A stretch of 64,000 bases of DNA from an uncultured Oscillospiraceae bacterium (GCA_934565795.1 CAKTIM010000004.1:73313-137312), one strand, 5' to 3'; counted from the first letter of the stretch, positions 27,270 through 38,484 are shown. Notes: generated by a model not told the origin, from the sequence alone. Made by a program: numbers and translations.

Positions 27270-27342
27270 ATTTTCCTTTGTTTTAAGGAATTATGTCAAC
27301 ATTTTTAACGAATTATGTAAACAGAACGGACACGCGCCACAC

Positions 27343-27380
27343 AAAAGATCAGGGATGTCCTTTGCAGGACACCCCTGATC
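27343..27380 (-). terminator. Terminator of the groES-groEL operon
   Basis: On the minus strand, GATCAGGG-TGTCCT pairs with AGGACA-CCCTGATC (one mismatch), then TTTT. Confidence 0.85.
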
Positions 27381-27402
27381 GAATTGCATTTTGGGAAGCG
27401 GC

Positions 27403-29327
<1,925 letters not shown>

Positions 29328-29395
29328 AACAATTCCTCCATCGCAATAATTTATGGGAAGACTGCAGGCGTTGCCGCCCGCAATTATCTATGCTG

Positions 29396-29422
29396 TTAGC
29401 ACTCTTTATCTCTGAGTGCTAA
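29396..29422. promoter_or_regulatory. CIRCE operator (HrcA-binding site) of groESL
   Basis: TTAGCACTC, nine bases, then GAGTGCTAA, an exact match to the classic CIRCE inverted repeat. It lies directly after the -10 box, so bound HrcA would block transcription until heat shock. Confidence 0.97.
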
Positions 29423-29425
29423 CAT

Positions 29426-29454
29426 ATCATAGCGCACCTTCTCAAAAAAAGCAA
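29426..29454 (-). promoter_or_regulatory. Promoter of groESL
   Basis: On the minus strand, TTGCTT (29454-29449), a 17-bp spacer and TATGAT (29431-29426). Confidence 0.8.
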
Positions 29455-29529
29455 GCCCCAAATTCGGAAAATCCGTAAATAAATTGTGAACCTATTCAGG
29501 TGTTACCGCCGCCTGGGGGCCAGGAGTGC

Positions 29530-29558
29530 TTGACGGGAGCGTTTTTCTCTGATAGTAT
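29530..29558 (+). promoter_or_regulatory. Promoter of the LacI-type gene with an overlapping dyad
   Basis: TTGACG at 29530, a 17-bp spacer and TAGTAT at 29553. The arms GTTTTTCTC (29541-29549) and GAGAAAAAAC (29559-29568) flank the -10 box, so the regulator may repress its own gene here. Confidence 0.6.
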
Positions 29559-29607
29559 GAGAAAAAACACTTGAAACGGGGCTGATAACTTGCCGGGTGA
29601 GAAGAAA

Positions 29608-30588
29608 ATGCATACCCTCAGCGATATCGCCAGGGAGCTGGGGGTGAATAAGGCCACAGTGTCCAAGGCGATTTCGGGGAAGGGAAACCTGAGCGCCGAA
29701 ACAAGAGCCAGAATTCTGGCCTTTACGGAGGAATGCGGCTACCGGCCCAATGCGGTGGCGCAGAGCCTGGCCCGCAGCCGCTCATTCAATATCGGCCTGA
29801 TGATGCCCAACCCTGCCGGGCAGGATAACGGAGCCTTTTTCCACGATTGCCTCAGCGGCGTGTGCCGCACCGCCTCGGAAAACGGCTACGATGTGCTGCT
29901 GATCCTGGGCGACGAGACCGGCACGGCGGATCTGTCCCGGCTGATGGACAATCGGAAGATCGACGGCGTGATTGCCATGCGCTCGCTGGTGAAGTCCCCC
30001 ATTGTGAGCTTTTTAAAGGAGAAGCAGATCCCCTTTGTGCTCATTGGCCCCACCTCCGACCGCAGCGTGGTCAGCGTGGACAATGACAATCAGACCGCCA
30101 GCCGGGAGATCACCGCCTGGCTCATCGCCAGGGGCGCACGGCGGATCGTGCTGCTGGGAGGCGATGAAAACCACTGCGTCACCCATAGCCGCCTCCGGGG
30201 CTTCCAGGAGGCCTGCCGCCAGGCTGGGCTGCCGGAGCAGCCGGTGCTGCTGAATCTGGGCGGCCGGGAGGAAATGGCCCAGGCGCTGCCCTGGGATGCG
30301 CTGGCCGCAGCGGACAGCGTGGTATGCATGGATGAATACATCTGCAATCTGCTGATGGTGCAGCTGCGCGTCCGGGGCATCCGCGTGCCGGAGGATCTGC
30401 AGGTGGTCAGCCTGTACGACAGCGCTCTGTTGGAAAACAACGTCCCGCCGGTGACAAGCCTGCACTTCGACGCCTGGGAGCTGGGCCGCATCGCCGGCGA
30501 AAAGCTCCTAGCCCTACTGGAATCCCGCCCCCCTCGCCCCCTCCCCCCCCCCAGCTACCGCCTCCTCCACCGCGCCTCCACAAGATGA
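29608..30588 (+). CDS. LacI family transcriptional regulator
   Basis: The protein has 326 residues. The N-terminal helix-turn-helix is clear (TLSDIARELGVNKATVSKAISG), followed by the hinge helix region and a sugar-binding-protein-like core (FNIGLMMPNPAGQDNG, then KIDGVIAMRS). ATG 29608 has GGTGAG upstream; the TTG at 29590 is less suitable. The C-terminus passes through an odd proline-rich stretch (SRPPRPLPPPS) encoded by runs of C, then ends YRLLHRASTR, a normal LacI ending. No clear target gene is adjacent. Repeat array 4 begins just after the stop. Confidence 0.92.
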   Translation: MHTLSDIARELGVNKATVSKAISGKGNLSAETRARILAFTEECGYRPNAVAQSLARSRSFNIGLMMPNPAGQDNGAFFHDCLSGVCRTASENGYDVLLILGDETGTADLSRLMDNRKIDGVIAMRSLVKSPIVSFLKEKQIPFVLIGPTSDRSVVSVDNDNQTASREITAWLIARGARRIVLLGGDENHCVTHSRLRGFQEACRQAGLPEQPVLLNLGGREEMAQALPWDALAAADSVVCMDEYICNLLMVQLRVRGIRVPEDLQVVSLYDSALLENNVPPVTSLHFDAWELGRIAGEKLLALLESRPPRPLPPPSYRLLHRASTR

Positions 30589-30609
30589 CACAATTTTTCC
30601 CATTTACTT

Positions 30610-31240
30610 CCGTAGGGGTCGGCAACCTGCCGACCCTCAACTTAACGGTTTAGGAAGCATTAAAGAACAACGTATACCGTAAAAAGATACATCTCTTGGC
30701 TTCCCTGCGGGGGAAGCTGTCGCCGCAGCGACTGAAGAGGGCACTCAGCCCATGGTTTCAAGAGAGATTTGGTTAAAAAGGTAGAATCTAAAACATTCTG
30801 AGTTCGTAGGGGCGGATACCAGCCGCCCGAAAGGTAATGAAACTGAGCTGTACAGCCGAACCACTCAATCCCGGTACCCAGCGGGGCGACAAATTGCCGC
30901 CCCCTACGAACTCAGAAACTTTTGGTAATGTTCATTCAACCGGCAGCTCAATTCCGCGACGTGGCGGGCGGCTGGTATCCGCCCCTACGGATTGGCGTGT
31001 GCCATTCAACTTACCCTTAATAAAGAACTACGTGCGGTAAGCCCTCTTCAGTCAGCCCTACGGGCTGCCAGCTTCCCCCAAGGGAAGCTTTCCTGGTGCC
31101 ATTCAACGCGCCGCTCTGTCTCGTCACGTTGCGGGACGGCAGGTTGCCGTCCCCTACGTGGGCAGGGATTTTTAGCGGCTTCTATTCAATTGACAGCGCA
31201 GGCCCGCGCTGTTTTGGGTGGCTGGTGTTTATTCATGTGG
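30610..31240. repeat. Mosaic palindromic repeat array 4
   Basis: This gap has no gene. Units in order: R2 (near 30613), the hairpin block with CGCCGCAGCGACTGAAGAGG (near 30720), R1 (near 30806), R3 (near 30880), R1 inverted (near 30965), the reverse-facing hairpin block (near 31045) and an R3-like unit (near 31130). No insert N is present, which makes it a useful empty reference. Bases 31241-31334 are AT-rich with no feature seen. Confidence 0.85.
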
Positions 31241-31334
31241 GGGGGATGACGGAGTATAGAGCCGTTTTTTGAGTGATAATTATTAAAATATCCTTAATTT
31301 CCCAGGAAAACCATTATCTTAAGCCGTTCTTAAT

Positions 31335-31363
31335 TTGACATGGCGTAAAAATGCCGATAGAAT
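31335..31363 (+). promoter_or_regulatory. Promoter of the secreted solute-binding protein gene
   Basis: A perfect TTGACA at 31335, a 17-bp spacer and TAGAAT at 31358. Confidence 0.8.
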
Positions 31364-31440
31364 GTAGCAAACCGAAAGGAGGTGAATGTGAGGAAAAACG
31401 GATCCGAAGGAAGCCGATGAAATTAAAAGGAGGTAATGTT

Positions 31441-32787
31441 ATGAGAATGAATTTATTGCGCCGTGCGTTGGTGCTGGCGCTGTGTGCGGCTCTGGTGATG
31501 GGCGTTGCTGCCCAGGGGGCCGGGGCTGAGGGGGTTGACCTCTGGCTGGTGACGGAGGAGACCACCGAAAATGGAATGAACGGGGCGGTGCGCGCCCAGA
31601 TCGATGCGTTCTGTCAGGCGAACCCGGAGGTTTCCATCCGCATGGATATCCTGCCCAACAAGGAAGCGGAGCGGGCGGAATATTTGCAGGAGCTGCGTCA
31701 GAAGATCGAAAGCGGCGCGGGGCCTGATTTGTATCTGCTGCCCACCGGCACCGTCGTGACCCTGGATCAGCCCATGCAATACACCTACCGTAAAATTGAC
31801 CCGCTCTTCCCGGATGTATCTGCAGCCATGGCGGCAGGCAGCTTTGCCGATGTGAGCGAATACTATCAGCGCGACGCCGAGCTGGGCGTGGAGACGCTGA
31901 ACACGGCGGTGATGGATGCCGGTGTGCTGGACGGGGCCAGATATGTCCTGCCTCTGCGCTATACTGTGATGGCGCTCTATGCCTTTGACGAAAAGCTGCC
32001 CGATGCCGGAATCACGCCGGAACTTCTGGATCAGCCTGTTGACGCCATTATGCGTCAGGCAGTGGAGGATGGGAATGTGGAACTGGCCCGCCAGATACGC
32101 TCCATGGGCAGCAGCGCCTTTTCCAATCTGCCGGGCAGCGGGGAGGATGCGCTGACCGCAGAGCAGCTGACCGATTTCCTGAAGGATTATCAGGCGCTGA
32201 TCGCGCTGCTGGGCGGGGACAATGTTTATGCCAGCCGCTTCAGCTATTTTGATTTCGATGCCGCATCCGCCGCCCCCGTTTATCGCGGCGTGATCGCAGA
32301 TGCACTGAATTTCCTGGCGGCAGCCGGGGCCTCCGGCCAGAGTGTGTCCATGCATCCCCTGCGCACCACCGCCGGGGATACCCTTGCGCTGGTTACATAT
32401 TACGGCGCGGTGGGCAGCGGCTGTGAAAACCCGGAGCTGGCCTACGAATTCCTGCGGCAGCTCCTGACGGAGGATGCCCAGTGGGAGCAGGGCCGGGACA
32501 TGCTGAACGACGAATGGCCCTTCGCCCCCATGGAGGGCTGGCCGGTGCGCACCGTCGGCTCCGTCCAGGCGCTGTGGGTCAGTGCCCAGCAGTCCGGCAA
32601 GCTGCCAGAACTCCAGCCCACCGACAGCGACGTACCCCTGGTGGAAATGAAGCCTGATGTGGTTCGCTTCCCGGTGAAAACAGGCATTGCCGCGCTGGCA
32701 GCCCAGCTCAATGACACCGAGAACGGCAATGCCCCCACCGACGTCGATCCTGCCGCTTTGGCCGAGGATTTCCTTGCATCCAAGTAA
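31441..32787 (+). CDS. Secreted extracellular solute-binding protein (family 1-like)
   Basis: The protein has 448 residues. A Sec signal peptide (RRALVLALCAALVMGVAAQG) ends near AGAEG with no lipobox Cys. The mature part looks like a type-1 ABC solute-binding fold: VDLWLVTEETTENGMNG, the period after QANPEVSIRMDIL and GAGPDLYLLPTG, where the hinge usually lies. No permease or ATPase genes are adjacent, so it is an orphan in this window. AGGAGG lies before ATG 31441. A second AGGAGGTG further up (about 31378) does not lead a credible frame. Ligand unknown. Confidence 0.8.
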   Translation: MRMNLLRRALVLALCAALVMGVAAQGAGAEGVDLWLVTEETTENGMNGAVRAQIDAFCQANPEVSIRMDILPNKEAERAEYLQELRQKIESGAGPDLYLLPTGTVVTLDQPMQYTYRKIDPLFPDVSAAMAAGSFADVSEYYQRDAELGVETLNTAVMDAGVLDGARYVLPLRYTVMALYAFDEKLPDAGITPELLDQPVDAIMRQAVEDGNVELARQIRSMGSSAFSNLPGSGEDALTAEQLTDFLKDYQALIALLGGDNVYASRFSYFDFDAASAAPVYRGVIADALNFLAAAGASGQSVSMHPLRTTAGDTLALVTYYGAVGSGCENPELAYEFLRQLLTEDAQWEQGRDMLNDEWPFAPMEGWPVRTVGSVQALWVSAQQSGKLPELQPTDSDVPLVEMKPDVVRFPVKTGIAALAAQLNDTENGNAPTDVDPAALAEDFLASK

Positions 32788-32796
32788 AGAACGGTC

Positions 32797-32830
32797 AAGG
32801 GCCAGCTGCAACATCCGCAGCTGGCCCTTT
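32797..32830 (+). terminator. Terminator of the solute-binding protein gene
   Basis: AAGGGCCAGCTGC and GCAGCTGGCCCTT are perfectly paired around a short loop, followed by TT. Confidence 0.85.
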
Positions 32831-32843
32831 GCCATATTCCCTT

Positions 32844-33007
32844 AGGAAGCTCTGAATAAATCGGCAAGAGCTGGCAGCGAGGAATTTTGCTCCCAGACAA
32901 GGGCTGGAAAGTGGCGGAATACTTTGTGTATTTCCCACTTTTCAGCCCGCAGCATGGGGGCAAAAGGCCCGCTGTCCAGCCGCAGACGAGTTATTCAGAG
33001 GTTCCCT
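32844..33007. mobile_element. MITE-like element, family B copy 2
   Basis: About 164 bp with ends AGGAAGCTCTGAATAAATCGG and GAGTTATTCAGAGGTTCC and an internal imperfect palindrome (AAAGTGGCGGAATACT against TATTTCCCACTTTT). Its right border is the stop codon of the convergent M24 peptidase gene (33007-33009). Confidence 0.78.
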
Positions 33008-34050
33008 TATAAAACTTCCGCGTCCTTCGGGTAGGCGTTCAGCACGCGGCAGCCGTCCTTGGTGACGCAGACCAGATCCTCAATGCGGATGCCCACCCGG
33101 CCGGGAATGTAGATGCCCGGCTCAATGGAGAAGCACATGCCCTCCTCCACGATCACCTCGTCGGTGGCGGATACGTCGAAGGGCTCGTGCACCTCCATGC
33201 CGATGCCGTGCCCCAGGCGGTGAATGAAATAGGGGCCGTAGCCCGCATCCTCGATGACCTTGCGGGCGGCCAGGTCGATCTCCTTGAAGGGGATGCCCGG
33301 CCGGACGGCGGCGATTCCGGCCAGATTGGCCCGGAGTACCGTGTCGTAAATCTCCTTCTCCGTGTTTTCGCCCACGAAGAAGGTGCGGGTCATGTCGCTG
33401 CAATAGCCGTCTACGATGCAGCCCATGTCCACCACCACATTCTCGCCCCGCTTCAGCACCCGGTCGCCGGGGACGCCGTGGGGATCGGCGGCGTGGTCGC
33501 CATAGGCGACGATGGTATCAAAGGAATTGCCCTGGGAAACCTTGGCGAACAGTGCGTCAATTTCGCTTTGCAGCTGCTTTTCACTCTTGCCCACGGCGAT
33601 CATCCCGGCCACCTCCGCCATCACGGAGTCGTTGACCAGGGAGGCGCGGATCATCTTCTGCTGCTCCTGGGGCGTCTTTATGGCCTTCACCTCGTCGATC
33701 ACCGTGCCGACCGACAGCGCCAGCTCCGGCTTCAGCGCCTGCAGGCGCAGAAGGAACCGGGCGGGGAAGCTCTTGTCCACGGCAATTTTCCCCTCCAGCA
33801 GCCCGGCAAGCATGGCCACGCCGTCCTGCGCGTCGGAATACCAGACGGCGGGCAGCTCCCCGGCGTATACAAACAGCTGATTGATCAGAAGCGTCACCTT
33901 TGCGTCCTTCGTCACCACCAGTGCCAGCAGCCGCTCACCGGGGGAGAAGCGGGTGCCGGTGAAATACCAGATGGCGTTGGGGTCGCAGATCAGCGCCGCG
34001 TCCAGATGCTTGGCATTCAGCCGTTCAACAAGTCTTGTAATGGAATCCAT
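33007..34050 (-). CDS. M24 family aminopeptidase (Xaa-Pro peptidase-like)
   Basis: The protein has 347 residues: an N-terminal creatinase-like domain (about 1-125) and a C-terminal pita-bread domain. Metal ligands are visible as VVDMGCIVDGYCSDMTR (two Asp), HRLGHGIGMEVHE (His), FSIEPGIY (Glu) and GIRIEDLV (Glu). Such enzymes remove N-terminal residues before proline. ATG 34050 was chosen because AAGGAG ends 8 nt before it, while GTG 34059 and ATG 34056 are too close. It lies 18 nt after the esterase gene and is probably cotranscribed. The stop lies at the border of a family B element. Confidence 0.93.
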   Translation of the reverse strand: MDSITRLVERLNAKHLDAALICDPNAIWYFTGTRFSPGERLLALVVTKDAKVTLLINQLFVYAGELPAVWYSDAQDGVAMLAGLLEGKIAVDKSFPARFLLRLQALKPELALSVGTVIDEVKAIKTPQEQQKMIRASLVNDSVMAEVAGMIAVGKSEKQLQSEIDALFAKVSQGNSFDTIVAYGDHAADPHGVPGDRVLKRGENVVVDMGCIVDGYCSDMTRTFFVGENTEKEIYDTVLRANLAGIAAVRPGIPFKEIDLAARKVIEDAGYGPYFIHRLGHGIGMEVHEPFDVSATDEVIVEEGMCFSIEPGIYIPGRVGIRIEDLVCVTKDGCRVLNAYPKDAEVL

Positions 34051-34068
34051 GTTCATCACTCCTTGTGT

Positions 34069-34845
34069 CTAATTCATCCAGAGATAGTGCATCAATTGGG
34101 GCACCTGCTTTCGCCAGTCGGCCTCGCAGTGGCGGCCGAAGCGCTGGCAGTGGAGAAATGTGTCCACATTCTGCTGCCGCAGCAGCGCCTCGATGGCCAG
34201 ATTGTCCCGCGCGGTCTGGGTGCGCCAGTCCAGGGCCGGGTCGTCCTGGGCGCGGCCCGCCTCCTCCGTGCCCCAGCTGAGGTAGACGCGGGTGTTGGAG
34301 TCCAGGCGGCTGTGCAGGATATCCTGCGCCATGTCCTGAAAGCAGGCGGATATGGTGCTGGAAAGGCAGGCAGCCTTGGAAAACACCTGATTGTAGGCGG
34401 TGACGCCATACAGGCTCATCAGCCCGCCCATGCTGGAGCCGCCGATGCCGGTGGCCTCCCGGAATGCGTAGGTGCGGTACTGGGCATCGATCATGGGCTT
34501 GACCTGGTTGACGATCCAGTCCATCGTCTGCACCCCCATGCCGTTGATGCTGCCCCAGCGGCGCAGGGTGAAGGAATAGGGGCTGTATTCATCCAGCCGG
34601 TCGTTTCCCTCGTGGCTGCATTCCATGCCCACTACGATCATCCCCTTGCCCCAGCCGTCCAGAAATTCCTCCAGTCCCCAGCTGGTGCCATAGGTGGCGT
34701 CCCAGTCCTGGTAGAGGTTCTGACCGTCGAAGAAGTACATCACGGGGTAGCGCTCACTGGAGCCGTCGTACCCCCTGGGCAGATAGATATGCAGCGTCCG
34801 CATCTTCCCCCGCGGGGAATAGAGAAAGCCTCTTTTCTCAACCAT
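34069..34845 (-). CDS. Alpha/beta hydrolase of the esterase D family
   Basis: The protein has 258 residues and is an esterase D-like serine hydrolase. Motifs in order: RTLHIYLPRGYDGSSERYPV, MYFFDGQNLYQD, then the nucleophile elbow GGSSMGG near residue 145 and a late His (FGRHCEADWRKQVPQLMHY). It has no signal peptide, so it acts in the cytoplasm; relatives cleave siderophore or carbohydrate esters. GAAGGAGG precedes ATG 34845, and a promoter lies at 34888-34916. It is the first gene of a two-gene operon with the M24 peptidase. Confidence 0.87.
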   Translation of the reverse strand: MVEKRGFLYSPRGKMRTLHIYLPRGYDGSSERYPVMYFFDGQNLYQDWDATYGTSWGLEEFLDGWGKGMIVVGMECSHEGNDRLDEYSPYSFTLRRWGSINGMGVQTMDWIVNQVKPMIDAQYRTYAFREATGIGGSSMGGLMSLYGVTAYNQVFSKAACLSSTISACFQDMAQDILHSRLDSNTRVYLSWGTEEAGRAQDDPALDWRTQTARDNLAIEALLRQQNVDTFLHCQRFGRHCEADWRKQVPQLMHYLWMN

Positions 34846-34887
34846 ACCCTGCCCTCCTTCTTTCTGCGGCATTAATGCACTGAGTGG

Positions 34888-34916
34888 ATTATACCATATT
34901 TTCCAATTCCCGACAA
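34888..34916 (-). promoter_or_regulatory. Promoter of the esterase-M24 peptidase operon
   Basis: On the minus strand, TTGTCG (34916-34911), a 17-bp spacer and a perfect TATAAT (34893-34888). Confidence 0.75.
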
Positions 34917-35035
34917 GTGAAAATTACCGGGGCGGTGGGACATGATCCTGCACAAAAAGGCAATAAATGTCTTTTCAAACCTCGTATTTTCTGATAAACT
35001 AGAAGATACATACTTTTCCTGAGGGGGCGTGCAGG

Positions 35036-36595
35036 GTGTATACCATCTTGGTTGCCGATGATGAGGCGATTATCCGGCAGGGGATCAAGGTTCTGTTTGA
35101 CTATGAGGCGCTGGGGTTTACCATCTGCGGCGAGGCGGCGGATGGGGATCAGACGCTGGCGCAGATTCGCGCCCTGCAGCCCGATGTGGTGCTGATGGAT
35201 ATCCGCATGCCTGGAATGACCGGCCTGGAGGTAATCAGGCAGGCTCGGGCCGAGGGCTATCAGGGCAAGGTCATTATCATCAGCAGCTATTCCGACTTCA
35301 AGTACGCCCAGGAGGCCATCCGTCACGGTGTGCAATACTACATTACCAAGCCCCTGGACGAGGACGAGCTGGAACAGGTGCTCCTGGGCTTCAAGGAGAG
35401 CTTCGACCGGGAGCGCCAGGCGCAGCATGCCTCCGAGCAGTACCGCCGCAAGGCCCGCGCCGCCATTGTGCGGGAGCTTCTGCTGGAACAGGGGGAGCTG
35501 ACGCTTTCCAGCGCCGCCGAGATCAGCCTATTGGCGGACGGCTACCAGGTGGTGATCTGCGAAAAATACAGCCAGCGGACGCCCGGCGGTCTGCCGGACT
35601 TTGGCCAGCTGCTGCGGGTCAACAATCAGGACAGCCGGGCATTCGACTGCGTTTCCCTGGATGGACTGGAGGTAACGCTGCTGAAGGGAGAGGCTGCGCT
35701 TCAGAAATTCCAGGCGCTGCTGCAGCGCTTCGACGGTGAGGGCAGCGCCCCGCAGCGGCAGCAGCTGGAGGGCGTATTCCTCTGCTTTGGCCGCCCGGTG
35801 AAATCCATGTCCCAGATCGCCCTCTCCTATGCCCAGGCGCTGCACGCCAGAAGCCGCCGCTTCTTCTGCGCCCAGGAGCAGCACACCCTGGGCTACGATG
35901 CCCTGCCCGTCCGGCTGGATGCCGCGCCGCTGCTGAATAAGGCGCTGCTGGAGGAATACGCCAGCAGGCTTTTGAATTACGTGCAGACCTTCAACCGCAA
36001 CAAGATGGCGCAGACGCTGGGCCAGCTTCAGAGCCGGCTGTATACCGCCCCCGATTCCATTGCGTCCATCAAGCTGTTTTTCACCGACCTGCATTTGCAG
36101 ATCAAGGAGCAGATGAACCGCCTCTACCCCGGCAATTCCATTCCCTTCTATTCCAATGCCCAGCTGATCCGCACCATCGACGAGGCCGACTTCCTCTATG
36201 AAATCATCCGCTTCCTGGCCCAGCGGTTTGAAATTATGATGTCCTCCATCGGTACCTCCAGCCGGGATAGCGTGCTGGACGACATTCTGCATTACATCGA
36301 CCACAACTACGCTCAGAACATCACCCTGGAAAATATCGCGCCGCTGTTCGGCTACAACCATTCCTACCTGGGAAAAATCTTCTCCAAAAAGACGGGCCAG
36401 AGCTTCAATTCCTATGTCGATCACGTCCGCATCGAGCAGGCCAAGCGCCTGCTGCTCCAGGACGATTCCAAGGTCTACACCGTGGCCGAGCGGGTGGGCT
36501 ATAAGAATGTGGACTATTTCCACATCAAGTTCAAAAAATACGTGGGCCAAAGCCCCGCGGAGTTCCGAAAGAGGAATAAGGGAACCTCTGAATGA
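35036..36595 (+). CDS. YesN-type response regulator (receiver plus AraC DNA-binding domain)
   Basis: The protein has 519 residues. The N-terminal receiver has acidic DDE at residues 8-10, the phosphorylated Asp in VVLMDIRMPGM near 55 and Lys in YITKPLDEDEL. A long middle region is followed by an AraC helix-turn-helix pair (ITLENIAPLFGYNHSYLGKIF, SPAEFRKR). It would be driven by a YesM-like sensor kinase, but none is adjacent. GTG 35036 has GAGGGGG upstream. The last residues (KGTSE) are encoded by GGAACCTCTGAAT, identical to the terminal repeat of the family B elements, so the tail may come from one. Confidence 0.92.
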   Translation: MYTILVADDEAIIRQGIKVLFDYEALGFTICGEAADGDQTLAQIRALQPDVVLMDIRMPGMTGLEVIRQARAEGYQGKVIIISSYSDFKYAQEAIRHGVQYYITKPLDEDELEQVLLGFKESFDRERQAQHASEQYRRKARAAIVRELLLEQGELTLSSAAEISLLADGYQVVICEKYSQRTPGGLPDFGQLLRVNNQDSRAFDCVSLDGLEVTLLKGEAALQKFQALLQRFDGEGSAPQRQQLEGVFLCFGRPVKSMSQIALSYAQALHARSRRFFCAQEQHTLGYDALPVRLDAAPLLNKALLEEYASRLLNYVQTFNRNKMAQTLGQLQSRLYTAPDSIASIKLFFTDLHLQIKEQMNRLYPGNSIPFYSNAQLIRTIDEADFLYEIIRFLAQRFEIMMSSIGTSSRDSVLDDILHYIDHNYAQNITLENIAPLFGYNHSYLGKIFSKKTGQSFNSYVDHVRIEQAKRLLLQDDSKVYTVAERVGYKNVDYFHIKFKKYVGQSPAEFRKRNKGTSE

Positions 36596-36597
36596 TG

Positions 36598-36637
36598 AAA
36601 CAGGCACGCTGCAATCGTCGCAGCGTGCCTGTTTGTG
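36598..36637. terminator. Bidirectional terminator between the YesN-type gene and the phosphohexomutase gene
   Basis: AAACAGGCACGCTGC and GCAGCGTGCCTGTTT form a perfect 15-bp stem with a seven-base loop. Confidence 0.88.
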
Positions 36638-36647
36638 TGTAGTCAGA

Positions 36648-38330
36648 TCATGCCAGGATCGGCTCGATGGCGGCGGCCAGAGCCTCCTTCTGGGCCTCGG
36701 CCTCTGCCAAGTCCTTACCCAGGGTGGTGAAGTACATCTTGATCTTCGGTTCGGTGCCGGAGGGGCGGACGATGACGGAGGCGCCGCCCTCCAGGGCGAA
36801 GCGCAGCACATTGGAGGCGGGCAGGCCGGTCTTTTCCGGCTGCTCGTAGTCGGTGAATTCCGTCACCCGATAGCCCGCGATCTGGGCGGGGGGCGTGACG
36901 CGCAGGGTCTGCATGATGGAGGCCATCTTGTCCATGCCGCTTAGGCCGGGGAACTCGAAGGAATCGGTCTTGTTCAGGTACCGGCCGTAGCTGGCGTAGA
37001 TCTCATCCAGCCGCTCCCGCAGGGACGAGCCGACGGAGCGGTAGTAGGCCGCCATTTCGCAGATCAGCATGGAGCTGACGATGGCGTCCTTGTCCCGGAC
37101 GTAGGGGCCTGCCAGGTAGCCGTAGCTCTCCTCGAAGCCGAAGATGAACCGCTGAACCTCACCGGCCTGCTCCAGCTGGGCGATCTGGTCGCCGATCCAC
37201 TTGAAGCCGGTGAGCACGCTGCGCATCTCCACGCCGTAGTGCTCTGCCACCGCGTCTGCCAGGGGGGTGGAGACGATGGATTTCACCGCCACGGGCCGCT
37301 GGGGCATGGTGCCGTTTTCGATCCGTCCGGCGCAGATGTAGTCCAGCAGCAGCGCGCCGACCTCGTTGCCGGTGAGCAGCTCATAGCTGCCGTCCTTGCA
37401 GCGCACGGCGATGCCCACCCGGTCGGCATCCGGGTCGGTGGCCAGCATCAGGTCGGCCCCGGTTTTCTTGGCCAGCTCCAGGCCCAGCTGAAGCGCCTCG
37501 AAGATTTCGGGATTGGGATAGGGACAGGTGGGGAAGTGGCCGTCGGGCTTTTCCTGCTCCGGCACCACGGTGATGTCGTCAATGCCGATGTCATGGAGCA
37601 CCCGGGTCACCGGCACCAGGCCGGAGCCGTTCAGCGGGGAATAGACCAGCTTCAGCCCGGCGGTCTTGCACAGGCCGGGGCGGACGGCGCAGGCCTTGAT
37701 GGCGCTGTACAGCGCCTCCTTGCAGTCGTCGCCCACGTAGGCGATCATGCCAGAGGACAGCCCATCTGCAAAGGGAATGTGCTTCGCGCCCTCCAGAATG
37801 TCGGTTTTCTGAATTTCCGCGTAGATCACACCGGCGGCGTGGTCGGTCACCTGGCAGCCGTCGGGGCCATAGGCCTTGTAGCCGTTGTACTTGGCGGGGT
37901 TGTGGGAGGCGGTGATCATAACGCCCGCGTTGGCATGGTAATACCGGGTGGCAAAGGACAGGGCGGGCACCGGCATCAGCGCGTCGTAAAGCCGCACCCG
38001 GATGCCGTTGGCGGCCAGCACGCAGGCAGCCTCCCGGGCGAACACGTCGGAATTGATCCGGCTGTCATAGGAGACGGCCACCAGCTGGCTGCCCCCCTGG
38101 GTCTTGACCCAGTTGGCAAGGCCCTGGGTGGCCTGGCGCACGGTGTAAATATTCATGCGGTTGCTGCCCGCGCCCAGCACGCCCCGCAGTCCGCCGGTGC
38201 CGAATTTCAGCGCGATGGCGAACCGCTCCTTGATCTCATCCTCGTTCCCGGCAATGCGCTCCAGCTCCGCCGTCAGCGCCGCATCCTCCAGCTTTGTGCC
38301 GCACCAGCGCTTGTAATCATCCATATACAT
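36648..38330 (-). CDS. Phosphoglucomutase / phosphomannomutase
   Basis: The protein has 560 residues and interconverts hexose 1- and 6-phosphates, linking glycogen and sugar-nucleotide synthesis to glycolysis. All four signatures are present: FGTGGLRGVLGAGSNRMN near the start, catalytic serine loop MITASHNPAKYNG near residue 140, metal-binding ATDPDADRVG near 300, and the phosphate-binding RPSGTEPKIKMYF near the end. GFEESYGY is also seen. ATG 38330 has GGTGA upstream, and an excellent promoter lies 55 bp away. It would supply glucose-1-phosphate to GlgC. Confidence 0.95.
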   Translation of the reverse strand: MYMDDYKRWCGTKLEDAALTAELERIAGNEDEIKERFAIALKFGTGGLRGVLGAGSNRMNIYTVRQATQGLANWVKTQGGSQLVAVSYDSRINSDVFAREAACVLAANGIRVRLYDALMPVPALSFATRYYHANAGVMITASHNPAKYNGYKAYGPDGCQVTDHAAGVIYAEIQKTDILEGAKHIPFADGLSSGMIAYVGDDCKEALYSAIKACAVRPGLCKTAGLKLVYSPLNGSGLVPVTRVLHDIGIDDITVVPEQEKPDGHFPTCPYPNPEIFEALQLGLELAKKTGADLMLATDPDADRVGIAVRCKDGSYELLTGNEVGALLLDYICAGRIENGTMPQRPVAVKSIVSTPLADAVAEHYGVEMRSVLTGFKWIGDQIAQLEQAGEVQRFIFGFEESYGYLAGPYVRDKDAIVSSMLICEMAAYYRSVGSSLRERLDEIYASYGRYLNKTDSFEFPGLSGMDKMASIMQTLRVTPPAQIAGYRVTEFTDYEQPEKTGLPASNVLRFALEGGASVIVRPSGTEPKIKMYFTTLGKDLAEAEAQKEALAAAIEPILA

Positions 38331-38385
38331 CTATCTTCACCGATCCTTTTTTGGATTTTTGAATTTGGGATATACAACCAAATAT

Positions 38386-38414
38386 AATATAAAGCATTTC
38401 CACCCACTTGTCAA
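38386..38414 (-). promoter_or_regulatory. Promoter of the phosphohexomutase gene
   Basis: On the minus strand, a perfect TTGACA (38414-38409), a 17-bp spacer and TATATT (38391-38386). Confidence 0.82.
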
Positions 38415-38484
38415 CGTGCGATACCAAAATCCCAATGCGCGCCCGCCCTTGGCTCCCCTATTGATGCGAATCAAGGACAGAAAT

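Noticed and set aside
35036..36595. Two-component pair at the YesN-type gene
   Set aside because: No histidine kinase gene lies on either side within the window; only the regulator can be supported.
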